NCBI GenBank assembly: GCA_019423835.1
Contig: JAHZAR010000032.1
Location: 10,619 to 25,731, forward strand
DNA length: 15,113 nt
DNA from: Clostridiales bacterium
GTDB lineage: Bacteria > Bacillota > Clostridia > Lachnospirales > Lachnospiraceae
Direction of reading: 5' to 3'
Within the stretch, counting starts at the first letter, position 1; each line of letters begins with the position of its first letter. Positions 7,422 through 14,379 of this stretch are shown here, piece after piece. The notes below the pieces were generated by a model. The model saw only the letters and a list, made by a program, of their open reading frames with translations, was not told the origin of the DNA and searched no databases. Made by a program: the position numbers and the translations under genes.

Positions 7422-8840
7422 TCATACCTGCCTCCCGGCAGAGCCGCCAGTCTCTGCGGCATCACTGTTTCTAATGTTGTTTTTCTCTCTGTCCCCTTCC
7501 TGTCCCAGCCATCGGCCCCATTTCATATAGGCCAGATCCATGAGAAGCGTCGTCGCCCAGGTTACCGGATAGCACCACATGACTGCATCAAAGCTGGGAA
7601 ACAGAGGGACAAACAGATTAATGTATATCACCCGCAGCACACACATGTTTCCCACAGAGATCAGCATGGTCTGCATGGATTTTCCCGCTCCCCGCATGGT
7701 TCCCATCAGAATCTGGTGAGCTGAGAGCAGGAGGTAAAACGGAACCATAACAATCATGGTTTTAATTCCATAGGAGATAACCCCGGGCTCCGAAGAGAAG
7801 ATCTCCAGAACCGAGTGGGCTTTAAAAAACAGGAGGACAGACACGCCTACCGTGTAAATGGAGCAGATAACCATTCCCTGGAACAGTCCCTTCTTTACAC
7901 GGTCTATCCTCTTTGCCCCAATGTTCTGTCCCGTGAAGGTCGTGGCGGCCATACAGAAGCTCTGCATGGGCAGAACTACAAAGCCGTCCACCTTATTGTA
8001 GGCTCCGAAGCCGGCCATGGCCATGGCGCCGTACACATTTACATTGGCCTGGACAATCACGTTGGAAAGGGAAATAATCGACTGCTGTATGCCGCTCGGA
8101 ATTCCCATATTCAGAATGCGCTTCATCATCCGGAAATCAATCTTCAGTTTTTTAAGCTCCAGCCGGTAGATGTCGTCTGAGGTCATCAGCGCCCACACCG
8201 TCAGCACGGCTGAGATGAGCTGGGAGATAATCGTCGCCCACGCCACACCGTCCACTCCCATGTGCAGCTGGCTTACGAAGAAAAGATCCAGAACAATATT
8301 CACTACTGACGAAACGCACAGGTAGTAAAGAGGTCTCATGGAATCTCCCACTGCCCGCAGAATTCCCGCTCCCATATTGTAGACCAGATTAAAGGTAGCC
8401 CCCAGGAAATAAAGCCTGAAATACAGATTGGAGTTTGCAAGCACCTCCTCAGGCGTTTTCATCCACCTGAGGATGACCGGTGAAAACGCTACTCCGATGA
8501 CGGTCAGCGCCACGCCTCCCACCAGGCTCAGCGCCATGGACGTATGAACCGCCCAGCTCATCTTTTCTGCACTTTTGGCCCCATAATACTGAGAAATAAT
8601 GACTCCTGCTCCAACAGAAATTCCCATGAACATTCCGATAATCAGGTTGATCAGCGAGTTGCTGGATCCCACGGCCGCCAGAGCCTCGCTGCCGATAAAC
8701 TGTCCCACCACCACAGAATCCACGGTATTGTAGAGCTGCTGGAACAGGTTTCCGATCAGCAGAGGGATGGAAAAGGCGATAAGCTGCTTCCATATTACCC
8801 CCTCTGTCATCAGAACACTGTTCTTCTTTTGTTTTTTCAT
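7422..8840 (-). CDS. MATE-family multidrug/sodium (or proton) antiporter
   Basis: A 472-residue inner-membrane protein of the MATE exporter superfamily. The N-terminal signature IPLLIGNLFQQLYNTVDSVV, with VGQFIGSEALAAVGSS after it, is typical of the DinF/NorM-like proteins of Firmicutes, and the two-lobed pattern of about 12 helices is visible. The second half repeats the fold (IPSGIQQSIISLSNVIVQANVN at about 245-266). The C-terminus is hydrophilic and charged. ATG 8840 follows GGGAGGGG. It is first in the cluster with nadE and the RNA methyltransferase, joined to the nadE amidase half by overlap or a 29-nt gap. The substrate is unknown; there is no evident link to NAD synthesis other than co-transcription. 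Confidence 0.93.
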   Translation of the reverse strand: MKKQKKNSVLMTEGVIWKQLIAFSIPLLIGNLFQQLYNTVDSVVVGQFIGSEALAAVGSSNSLINLIIGMFMGISVGAGVIISQYYGAKSAEKMSWAVHTSMALSLVGGVALTVIGVAFSPVILRWMKTPEEVLANSNLYFRLYFLGATFNLVYNMGAGILRAVGDSMRPLYYLCVSSVVNIVLDLFFVSQLHMGVDGVAWATIISQLISAVLTVWALMTSDDIYRLELKKLKIDFRMMKRILNMGIPSGIQQSIISLSNVIVQANVNVYGAMAMAGFGAYNKVDGFVVLPMQSFCMAATTFTGQNIGAKRIDRVKKGLFQGMVICSIYTVGVSVLLFFKAHSVLEIFSSEPGVISYGIKTMIVMVPFYLLLSAHQILMGTMRGAGKSMQTMLISVGNMCVLRVIYINLFVPLFPSFDAVMWCYPVTWATTLLMDLAYMKWGRWLGQEGDREKNNIRNSDAAETGGSAGRQV

Positions 8841-8871
8841 TTAACCCCTCCCTCACGCTCAGTTATTTTTC

Positions 8872-8900
8872 ATTATACACATTTTTCTGATAAAAAGAAA
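8872..8900 (-). promoter_or_regulatory. Probable promoter for the MATE-nadE-methyltransferase cluster
   Basis: A perfect TATAAT (minus strand, 8877-8872) sits 31 bp before the MATE start. The hexamer 17 bp upstream is only TTTCTT, so the -35 is poor. The 92-bp gap after tcdA holds no clear terminator, so some read-through is possible. Confidence 0.5.
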
Positions 8901-8932
8901 CTGGCTGGAGGAAAAAGATCATCTGCCTGTCT

Positions 8933-9742
8933 TTAACGTATTCCTGTCAAATCTCTGATTACCTGGCCGGCGATCATGATTCCCGCTGCCGGCGGGACAA
9001 AGGACACACTGCCAGGGATGGCGCGCTTTCTGGGAGCTGCCGCTTCCGGCTGAGGATCCCCCTTTTTCAAGCCGTCCTCTGAATCATCCCTGACAGGCTC
9101 CTGCCCTTTTATCTGGGCAGCCGCGGAAACCGGCTTCAGCGGCGGTTCTGTGGAATACAGCACTTTAAGCGACTCGATTCCTCTTTTTTTCAGCTCCCTC
9201 CTCATCACCCTGCACAGAGGGCACACGGAGGTTTCCGTGATATCTGCAATTTTAAACAGCTCCGGGTGCAGCTTATTGCCGGTTCCCATGGACGAGATCA
9301 GAGGAATCCCATGCTTCTTTGCAAATTCTGCTAAAGCGAGCTTGGCTGCCACTGTATCAATGGCATCCACAATATAATCCAGCTTTTCCGTCATCCCGCA
9401 AAGCAGCTCTTCGAGATTTTCCGGCAGCACGAAGGCCTCGATTGTGATAACCTCCGTATCCGGGCAAATCTCATGGATGACCGCCTCCATTACCTTCGTC
9501 TTAAATTTCCCTATGGTGCTCTGAAAGGCCACACTCTGGCGGTTTATATTGCTCCTCGAGACCACATCGCTGTCTGCCAGCACCAGCCGTCCGACGCCTC
9601 CTCTGGCCAGGGCCTCGATACAGTGGGAGCCCACTCCCCCCACGCCAAATACGGCCACCGTGCTCTCCCCCAGACGGCTCAGCCCCTCTGTCCCGAGGAG
9701 CATTCTGGTGCGTTCAAATTCTTCCATTTTTTCTGTATGCAT
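8933..9742 (-). CDS. tcdA: tRNA threonylcarbamoyladenosine dehydratase (TcdA/CsdL-like, E1/ThiF superfamily)
   Basis: Uses ATP to dehydrate t6A37 of ANN-reading tRNAs to cyclic ct6A. The 269 residues show the E1-like nucleotide site GVGGVGSHC (33-41), LADSDVVSRSNINRQ with the conserved Arg (69), a KTKV motif, DAIDT (127-131), the TSVCPLCRVMRRELKKRGI block, and the C-terminal GSVSFVPPAAG. A Lys/Asp/Pro-rich stretch at about 204-238 (QEPVRDDSEDGLKKGDPQPE) looks like an extra, probably disordered insert. The frame is open to 9958, but a strong promoter lies inside that extension, and homologues start near the MHTEKMEEFERT methionines (9742 or 9727). Neither ATG has a ribosome site next to it; AGGAGG lies 35 nt upstream of ATG 9742, across a hairpin. 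A transfer to ThiF/MoeB or HesA activity cannot be wholly excluded. Confidence 0.88.
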   Translation of the reverse strand: MHTEKMEEFERTRMLLGTEGLSRLGESTVAVFGVGGVGSHCIEALARGGVGRLVLADSDVVSRSNINRQSVAFQSTIGKFKTKVMEAVIHEICPDTEVITIEAFVLPENLEELLCGMTEKLDYIVDAIDTVAAKLALAEFAKKHGIPLISSMGTGNKLHPELFKIADITETSVCPLCRVMRRELKKRGIESLKVLYSTEPPLKPVSAAAQIKGQEPVRDDSEDGLKKGDPQPEAAAPRKRAIPGSVSFVPPAAGIMIAGQVIRDLTGIR

Positions 9743-9751
9743 AGCCAAAAC

Positions 9752-9783
9752 AGAGGGATGCGGCAGGCATCCCTCTTCCTCCT
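9752..9783 (-). promoter_or_regulatory. Shine-Dalgarno plus strong hairpin in front of tcdA
   Basis: On the minus strand, AGGAGG (9783-9778) is followed one base later by a perfect 10-bp stem, AGAGGGATGC (9776-9767), 5-nt loop CTGCC, GCATCCCTCT (9761-9752), then GTTTTGGCT and ATG 9742. When folded, the distance from SD to ATG shrinks to about 10 nt, a normal spacing. The same SD also serves an ATG at 9770 inside the stem that opens an 18-codon frame ending at 9714, past the tcdA start. It could be a bridged ribosome site, a leader peptide or an attenuator. Confidence 0.55.
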
Positions 9784-9884
9784 GATTTTTTATGACTGCG
9801 CAGCCCATCCTGACAGCCCCGCCGTCTGCCGGACATGGTTCTGGCGGCGGCCTGCGTGCGGATAAGCTGCCTCTTTCCGTGACT

Positions 9885-9913
9885 ATTATTAACTCTGCTG
9901 CTGGTTTCGTCAA
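9885..9913 (-). promoter_or_regulatory. Sigma-A promoter for tcdA
   Basis: On the minus strand, TTGACG (9913-9908), 17-bp spacer, AATAAT (9890-9885): 5 of 6 matches in each hexamer. It lies just after the yitT stop and about 145 bp before ATG 9742, inside what would be an N-terminal extension of the tcdA frame, which argues against that extension being translated. Confidence 0.7.
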
Positions 9914-9972
9914 GTCTTTTTGCCAGGAACGGTCCGGCAGAAATTGTCCGTCGCCCATCCTGAGAAAACCTG

Positions 9973-10869
9973 CTACTCCATCGGCGCCTGATAAAATTTT
10001 CCGTAAAACTGTGTGGTTTTAAACTGGTTAATGATGACATGGGGATCGGTTTCCCTCATAAGCGCCACTATATCAGCAGCCTCATAGGCCGATACAACGG
10101 TGTGAAGAACATACATCTTCCGCCCGCTGTAGCCGCCTACAGCCTCCGCACAGGATATGCCGTGACGGTACTGTCCCACATAGGCCTTCATCACCTGCTC
10201 TGCCTTTTCCGTCGTAATCTGAAGCGTCACCCTCTCATACCTGTGGTGGAAGGAGGAGATGGTCTTTGTGCTGATGAACTGGAAGATTATGGAATAGCCG
10301 GCCCCCATCCATCCGAAAATCAGTCCAAAGATGCAGAACAGCACCACATTTCCCACGAAAACCCAGGTCCAGATGGACTGCCCCGTCTTGTTTGACACGT
10401 AGAGGGCAATAAAGTCCGTTCCCCCTGTGGACGCATTTCCCTTAAGAGCAATCACAATGGAAGTGCCCAGCAGGAAGCCGCCGAAGATGACATTGAGCAT
10501 GATATCATCAAACATTGGAGAAAAGCGGAATATCTGAAGGAAGAGGCTGGAGCAGGCAACCTGAATCATGGAAAATACCGTAAATCTGAGGCTGATGCTC
10601 CGGCTACACAGAAGGGCAACCGGAATATTGAGAGCCAGCATGCCAAGGGAGGTGGAGAAACTGCGGCCAAAGAGAGAGGTCACCATATCAATCAGAATGG
10701 CAATCCCCGTAAAGCCTCCTGACAGAAGTCCTGCCGGCCGGATAAATACCTGGATCACAAACGACTGCAGAAGAGCAGACAGCACCACCGCTGCCAGGGT
10801 CACCGCATTCCTCACCTTCTTTTTCCTTCCCAGTGCCTTTGCCTTTGATGCAATCTGAACTACTCCCAT
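9973..10869 (-). CDS. YitT-family membrane protein (DUF161 + DUF2179)
   Basis: 298 residues. A basic N-terminus (KAKALGRKKKVRN) is followed by five or six hydrophobic helices between about 22 and 200, holding the family's Gly-rich signature RPAGLLSGGFTGIAILI and the NASTGGTDFIALYV block. A cytoplasmic ferredoxin-like DUF2179 domain follows at about 212-295 (YERVTLQITTEKAEQV, then GYSGRKMYVLHTVV), a form often suspected of ligand sensing. Molecular function is not established for this family in general. ATG 10869 follows GGAGG with an 8-nt gap. A consensus promoter at 11095-11123 gives a leader of about 220 nt with alternative hairpins. tcdA begins downstream and may also be reached by read-through. 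Confidence 0.93.
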   Translation of the reverse strand: MGVVQIASKAKALGRKKKVRNAVTLAAVVLSALLQSFVIQVFIRPAGLLSGGFTGIAILIDMVTSLFGRSFSTSLGMLALNIPVALLCSRSISLRFTVFSMIQVACSSLFLQIFRFSPMFDDIMLNVIFGGFLLGTSIVIALKGNASTGGTDFIALYVSNKTGQSIWTWVFVGNVVLFCIFGLIFGWMGAGYSIIFQFISTKTISSFHHRYERVTLQITTEKAEQVMKAYVGQYRHGISCAEAVGGYSGRKMYVLHTVVSAYEAADIVALMRETDPHVIINQFKTTQFYGKFYQAPME

Positions 10870-10887
10870 TTTATTTTCCTCCGCATC

Positions 10888-10908
10888 GCCGGAACAATCC
10901 GGCTTTTT
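10888..10908 (+). terminator. Intrinsic-terminator-like hairpin on the plus strand, in the yitT leader
   Basis: GCCGGA-ACAA-TCCGGC followed by TTTTT on the plus strand is a textbook terminator shape, yet no plus-strand gene lies upstream. On the minus strand the same stem sits 5 nt before the yitT GGAGG ribosome site, without a T-run after it, so it may instead be a leader stem that shapes access to the ribosome site. Confidence 0.5.
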
Positions 10909-10994
10909 CCCTATACCTTATGGCAACCATATCTTTCCCAGAATCCCTCAAAAATTTTCCGCCGCGAAAGCTGCAGCTTCAGTCCACGCCGATG

Positions 10995-11049
10995 AGCGGC
11001 TCCGCAAAATGAAAAAGAACCGCTTCTCCCCCTGGAAAACGGCTCTTTT
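10995..11049 (-). promoter_or_regulatory. Candidate transcription attenuator in the yitT leader
   Basis: Minus-strand RNA can form a terminator stem, AAAAGAGCCG (11049-11040) with CGGTTCTTTT (11022-11013; one G-U pair), ending in a T-rich run. The 3' arm can instead pair downstream: AGCGGTTC (11024-11017) with GAGCCGCT (11002-10995), 8 bp. The two stems cannot coexist, which is the arrangement of a riboswitch or attenuator. The rest of the leader (10870-11088) also holds the 12-bp palindrome AAGCTGCAGCTT (10968-10979). I match it to no known riboswitch class. A 65-codon frame at 10948-11145 crosses the promoter and is judged not coding. Confidence 0.45.
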
Positions 11050-11094
11050 CATCACGTTCTGTTGACCGATACATTGAATAGTTTTGCTTTGTTC

Positions 11095-11123
11095 AATATA
11101 ACATTTAAAAACAAATCTGTCAA
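11095..11123 (-). promoter_or_regulatory. Sigma-A promoter for yitT
   Basis: On the minus strand, TTGACA (11123-11118), 17-bp spacer, TATATT (11100-11095). Perfect -35, -10 with 5 of 6 matches, ideal spacing. The transcript should begin near 11088, leaving a leader of about 220 nt before yitT. Confidence 0.8.
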
Positions 11124-11213
11124 TGCATTTTCTGTCATTTTGCACAATTTAACCATTCCTTAACGAAAAAATGTATTAATTTTCCACATTGTAAAATTAT
11201 TGTCCCGGGACTC

Positions 11214-11243
11214 TCATATTTCAGCAGAAACCTGAGCATACTT
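11214..11243 (+). promoter_or_regulatory. Sigma-G-like forespore promoter for the germination gene
   Basis: TCATA (11214-11218), 18-bp spacer, CATACTT (11237-11243). Against the known sigma-G pattern GHATR-N18-CATWHTA this has one mismatch in each box and exact spacing. It ends about 87 bp before ATG 11330. A weak sigma-A alternative, TTAACC-N17-TGTATT, also lies upstream. The rest of 11124-11213 is AT-rich with no other feature seen. Confidence 0.5.
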
Positions 11244-11329
11244 TCCATCATAACATTGCTGCGGCTCTGATGACTGTTTTGGACAGTCAGCCGCCTTTTT
11301 CACCGCAGCTCTATGAGAGGAGTTTTTTC

Positions 11330-12739
11330 ATGGAAATTTCGAATAAACTGGAAGTAAACCTGCGCCATTTCCACCAGCTTTTGCGGGTAAATGAAAATTT
11401 TGATGTGGTATACCGCGTCGTGCGGGTGGGCGATCGGGATGCCTGCGTCTATTTCGTCGACGGCTTTGTGAAGGATGACACACTTTTGAGAATTCTTCAG
11501 GGCTTCTCTGCTGTCAGGGCCGACGGGATGCCGAAAACAGCCCATGATTTTTCCAAGCTCTATATCCCCTACTGCGAGGTAGGACTCCTGACAGACGATG
11601 CGCAGATTGTGGTGCAGGTTTTATCCGGCGTACCCTGTCTTTTTATCGACGGCTATGACAAATGCTTCGCCATTGACTGCCGTACCTACCCGGCCAGAGG
11701 CGTGGCAGAGCCTGACAAGGACAAGGTTCTGCGCGGTTCCCGGGACGGATTTGTGGAGACGCTTGTGTTTAATACAGCCCTGATCCGACGGCGCATCCGC
11801 GATCCCCAGATGACTATTGAGATTATGCAGGCAGGGGATAAATCCCACACGGACATCGCCCTCTGCTATATGGACGGGAGGGTTGACAGGGAGCTTCTCT
11901 CCCGTATCAAAAACAGGATTGAAGCCCTGCAGGTGGACGCTCTTACCATGAATCAGGAGAGCCTTGCCGAGTGCATTTATCCCTACAAATGGTATAATCC
12001 TTTTCCAAAATTTCGGTTTTCCGAGAGGCCTGACACGGCAGCAGCCTCCATTCTGGAGGGCAGCCTTGTAATTCTGGTAGACAATTCGCCGGCTGCCATG
12101 ATCCTGCCGTCCTCTATTTTTGATATTGTGGAGGAGGCGGACGATTACTATTTTCCGCCTCTTACAGGGACCTATCTGCGCCTTTCCAGGCTGGTGATTT
12201 CCTTTCTCACCCTGTTTCTGACGCCTGTCTGGCTGCTGTTTATGCAGAATCCTCAGTGGATTCCCCACTGGCTGGAATTTATCCGGCTCTCTGATGAGAT
12301 CCATGTGGCGCTGATTTTTCAGCTGCTGATTCTGGAATTTGCCATTGACGGGCTGCGGCTTGCGGCAGTAAACACTCCCAGTATGCTGACTACCCCTCTG
12401 AGCGTGATCGCCGGAATTGTACTGGGCGAATACTCTGTTAAATCCGGCTGGTTTAACAGCGAGACCATGCTCTACATGGCTTTCGTGACAATCGCCAACT
12501 ACTCCCAGTCCAGCTATGAGCTGGGATATGCCCTCAAATTTATGCGGGTGCTGCTGCTTCTTCTGACCTCCGTCTTTAACCTGTGGGGTTTTATCGCCGG
12601 AACTGTTTTCTGCTTTGCCGCCCTCATCTTCAACAGGACAATCGCAGGCAAGAGCTATATTTACCCGCTGATTCCCTTTCGCTTATCCGAGCTGAAAAAG
12701 AGAATCATCCGGACAAGGCTGCCCCATTCGAGAAAGTAA
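11330..12739 (+). CDS. GerA-type spore germination protein, A subunit (SpoVAF-like)
   Basis: 469 residues of the GerA/SpoVAF family, inner spore membrane proteins that form germinant receptors or support dipicolinate release. The N-terminal soluble domain (about 1-265) shows LRVNENFDVVYRVV, the YFVDGFVKDDTLL motif typical of SpoVAF and GerAA proteins, IPYCEV, the GRGxREGF-like block here as LRGSRDGFVETL, and EGSLVILVDNSP. Membrane helices follow at roughly 285-450 (SRLVISFLTLFLTPVWLLFM; AAVNTPSMLTTPLSVIAGIVLGEYSV), with a basic tail. ATG 11330 follows GAGAGGAG with a 7-nt gap; the frame is open 20 codons further up without a comparable site. No GerB or GerC gene is adjacent, and the neighbour to the right is convergent, so this is an orphan A subunit; together with the VDGFVKDD motif this favours SpoVAF-like. 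Confidence 0.92.
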   Translation: MEISNKLEVNLRHFHQLLRVNENFDVVYRVVRVGDRDACVYFVDGFVKDDTLLRILQGFSAVRADGMPKTAHDFSKLYIPYCEVGLLTDDAQIVVQVLSGVPCLFIDGYDKCFAIDCRTYPARGVAEPDKDKVLRGSRDGFVETLVFNTALIRRRIRDPQMTIEIMQAGDKSHTDIALCYMDGRVDRELLSRIKNRIEALQVDALTMNQESLAECIYPYKWYNPFPKFRFSERPDTAAASILEGSLVILVDNSPAAMILPSSIFDIVEEADDYYFPPLTGTYLRLSRLVISFLTLFLTPVWLLFMQNPQWIPHWLEFIRLSDEIHVALIFQLLILEFAIDGLRLAAVNTPSMLTTPLSVIAGIVLGEYSVKSGWFNSETMLYMAFVTIANYSQSSYELGYALKFMRVLLLLLTSVFNLWGFIAGTVFCFAALIFNRTIAGKSYIYPLIPFRLSELKKRIIRTRLPHSRK

Positions 12740-12767
12740 ATTCCGCCGTTTCTTCTTTTCTTCTTTT

Positions 12768-14183
12768 TCACTCAAGAGCGGCCTTCAGCCGCAGCAGGGC
12801 CTCCTCATACTGGCTGGAGGGTACGGATGCACAGGAGAGCAGGAGCCTTTTTACTCCTGCCTCCTCCCCTCTTCCCTCTCCCTGCTCCACCGTGCGGATT
12901 CCCACTCCAGACGCCCTGGCGCGCTCTCTGATCTCCCTGTGTGAGAGCTCCGTCTTAAGCTCCATCAGCACGAGAAATCCTGCCTCTCCCAGACAGGCCT
13001 TCGCCTTATCCCCGAATACTTTCTCAATTTCAGCCCCAAGGAGCTTTGCCTTCTGGCTGTACAGCCTTCTGGATTTTCTTATCTGCCCCTCCAGGTGACC
13101 GTCCCGGATAAACTGGCAGAGAGCAATCTGTTCCGCCTTTGACGCTGTCTGGTTATAAAATTTTCCTCTTTTTTTATATGCGTCCAGGAACTCAGGCGCA
13201 AGCACCATAAAGCTCAGACGGATGGACGGCAGAAGAAGCCTGGAGAATGTCCCCATATAGACTACCCCGCGCCCTCCCGAGAGCCCCTGAAGGGATGAGA
13301 CAGGACGGCTGTAATAGCAGAACTCACTGTTATAGTCATCCTCAATAATAAGGACATTCTGCTTCCTGGCCTCCCTTATAAGTTCCATCCGCTCTCTCAT
13401 CCCCATCACATCTCCCCAGCTTGTCAGCTGCGACGGCGTCAGATAATAGATGCTGCCGGGAGCAGGCATTTTCCCCTCCGCAGGCATTCCGGTGACAGAA
13501 AAACCGTGATCCTCGAAAATCGTTCGGCCCTGATGGAATCCCGGGTTATGCATGATCACCTGTGCCCTCTCCTTTACCATCGGGCAGAGGATATTCAAAA
13601 GACTCTGCACACCTGCTCCCACCACAATCTGCTCCGGCGTGCAGATCACGTTTCTGTGGCGGTTCAGATAACGGCAGAGCTCCTCCCTCAGTTCAGACTC
13701 TCCCTGAGGTTCACCGTAGGAAAGCAGCCTTTCATCCTGCCTGAGGGCGCTCTTTACATACCGCCTCCACACCTCGAACCGGAAACTTTCCCGATCGACA
13801 CGCGAAGAAGAGAAATCAAAGGGAAGCTCTGCCTCTCTCTCCTGCTTTCGGTTCTCCCACTCCTCTTTTTTGGCCTTGGCAAATTCTGTCACATAGTATC
13901 CGCTCTGAGGCCTTGACACAATATATCCCTCTGCAGCCAGCATCATATAGGCCGTTTCCACTGTTGTCCTTGAAAGCTCAAGCTGTACAGAGCATTTCCG
14001 GATGGATGGCAGCTTCGTTCCCGGCTGCAGCATGCCTGAGCGGATCAGCTCCCTGTAATACTCATATACCTGAAGGTACAGCAGATCCTGTCCGCTTCCT
14101 CCGTCTCCCAGAACCAGTCTCTTCTCCTCTCTGGCTGTCTTCCCCAGCCTAACTGTCTCTGTCAGTGGCATTTTCCGATTCAA
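12768..14183 (-). CDS. MocR/PdxR-type transcription regulator (GntR HTH + aminotransferase fold)
   Basis: 471 residues. A GntR-type winged helix at about 32-100 (GTKLPSIRKCSVQLELSRTT, then AAEGYIVSRPQSGYYV) is joined by a charged linker to a class-I aminotransferase-like domain (about 135-471) with GEPQGESELREELCRYL, NPGFHQGR, IIEDDYNSEF and YMGTFSRLLLPSIRLSFMVL. Family members bind PLP through the lysine of GTFSK; here the codon is AGG (Arg 315), so a Schiff base cannot form at that place. The TPSHQFP-like motif is also changed (TPSQLTSWGDVM). The start is TTG 14183 with GGGGAG 6-7 nt upstream; the next ATG (14171) is too far from that site. Divergent from an EamA transporter, which is the likely target. 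Ligand is unknown, so I do not call it PdxR. Confidence 0.92.
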   Translation of the reverse strand: MNRKMPLTETVRLGKTAREEKRLVLGDGGSGQDLLYLQVYEYYRELIRSGMLQPGTKLPSIRKCSVQLELSRTTVETAYMMLAAEGYIVSRPQSGYYVTEFAKAKKEEWENRKQEREAELPFDFSSSRVDRESFRFEVWRRYVKSALRQDERLLSYGEPQGESELREELCRYLNRHRNVICTPEQIVVGAGVQSLLNILCPMVKERAQVIMHNPGFHQGRTIFEDHGFSVTGMPAEGKMPAPGSIYYLTPSQLTSWGDVMGMRERMELIREARKQNVLIIEDDYNSEFCYYSRPVSSLQGLSGGRGVVYMGTFSRLLLPSIRLSFMVLAPEFLDAYKKRGKFYNQTASKAEQIALCQFIRDGHLEGQIRKSRRLYSQKAKLLGAEIEKVFGDKAKACLGEAGFLVLMELKTELSHREIRERARASGVGIRTVEQGEGRGEEAGVKRLLLSCASVPSSQYEEALLRLKAALE

Positions 14184-14234
14184 TCCATTCTCCCCATTTC
14201 CTGATTTTACTGTTTCTGTCTGTCAATCTTTTTC

Positions 14235-14263
14235 ATCATACCATCAATTTCTGTAAAAGTCAC
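14235..14263 (-). promoter_or_regulatory. Probable promoter of the MocR-type regulator
   Basis: On the minus strand, GTGACT (14263-14258), 17-bp spacer, TATGAT (14240-14235); 4 and 5 of 6 matches. About 50 bp before TTG 14183. Confidence 0.55.
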
Positions 14264-14283
14264 TTTTTCTTTCCGTTTTTTCT

Positions 14284-14312
14284 TTACCTCAGGCTGCATT
14301 TTCCCTTATAAT
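14284..14312 (+). promoter_or_regulatory. Probable promoter of the EamA transporter gene
   Basis: TTACCT (14284-14289), 17-bp spacer, perfect TATAAT (14307-14312). The weak -35 is usual for a promoter that needs an activator. The transcript would carry a leader of about 170 nt. The regulator's promoter is back-to-back, about 20 bp away. Confidence 0.6.
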
Positions 14313-14337
14313 AGAGCCGTCGCTTTGGAAGGCCTTC

Positions 14338-14358
14338 TTTCTGTCTGCTTTTTCTGTC
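14338..14358. repeat. Repeated octamer TTTCTGTC, candidate regulator site
   Basis: TTTCTGTC occurs at 14338-14345 and 14351-14358, 13 bp apart, just downstream of the EamA promoter, and again at 14213-14220 just downstream of the regulator's own promoter. MocR-type regulators often bind direct repeats. The surrounding DNA is C/T-rich, so chance recurrence is possible. Confidence 0.3.
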
Positions 14359-14379
14359 AGAACCGGAGGCAGAGGAAAG

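Noticed and set aside
9743..9958. N-terminal extension of tcdA to ATG 9958 (72 extra residues)
   Set aside because: A strong promoter lies inside it, it has no good ribosome site, its sequence is not domain-like, and homologues start near 9742/9727.
10948..11145. 65-codon minus-strand frame upstream of yitT
   Set aside because: It spans the yitT promoter and leader hairpins and has no ribosome site.
12776..12792. GCGGC-CTTCA-GCCGC hairpin near the convergent ends of the germination and regulator genes
   Set aside because: It lies inside the regulator's coding end, the stem is only 5 bp and the following run is not T-rich; the T-rich stretch after 12739 has no proper stem before it. I see no clear terminator here.
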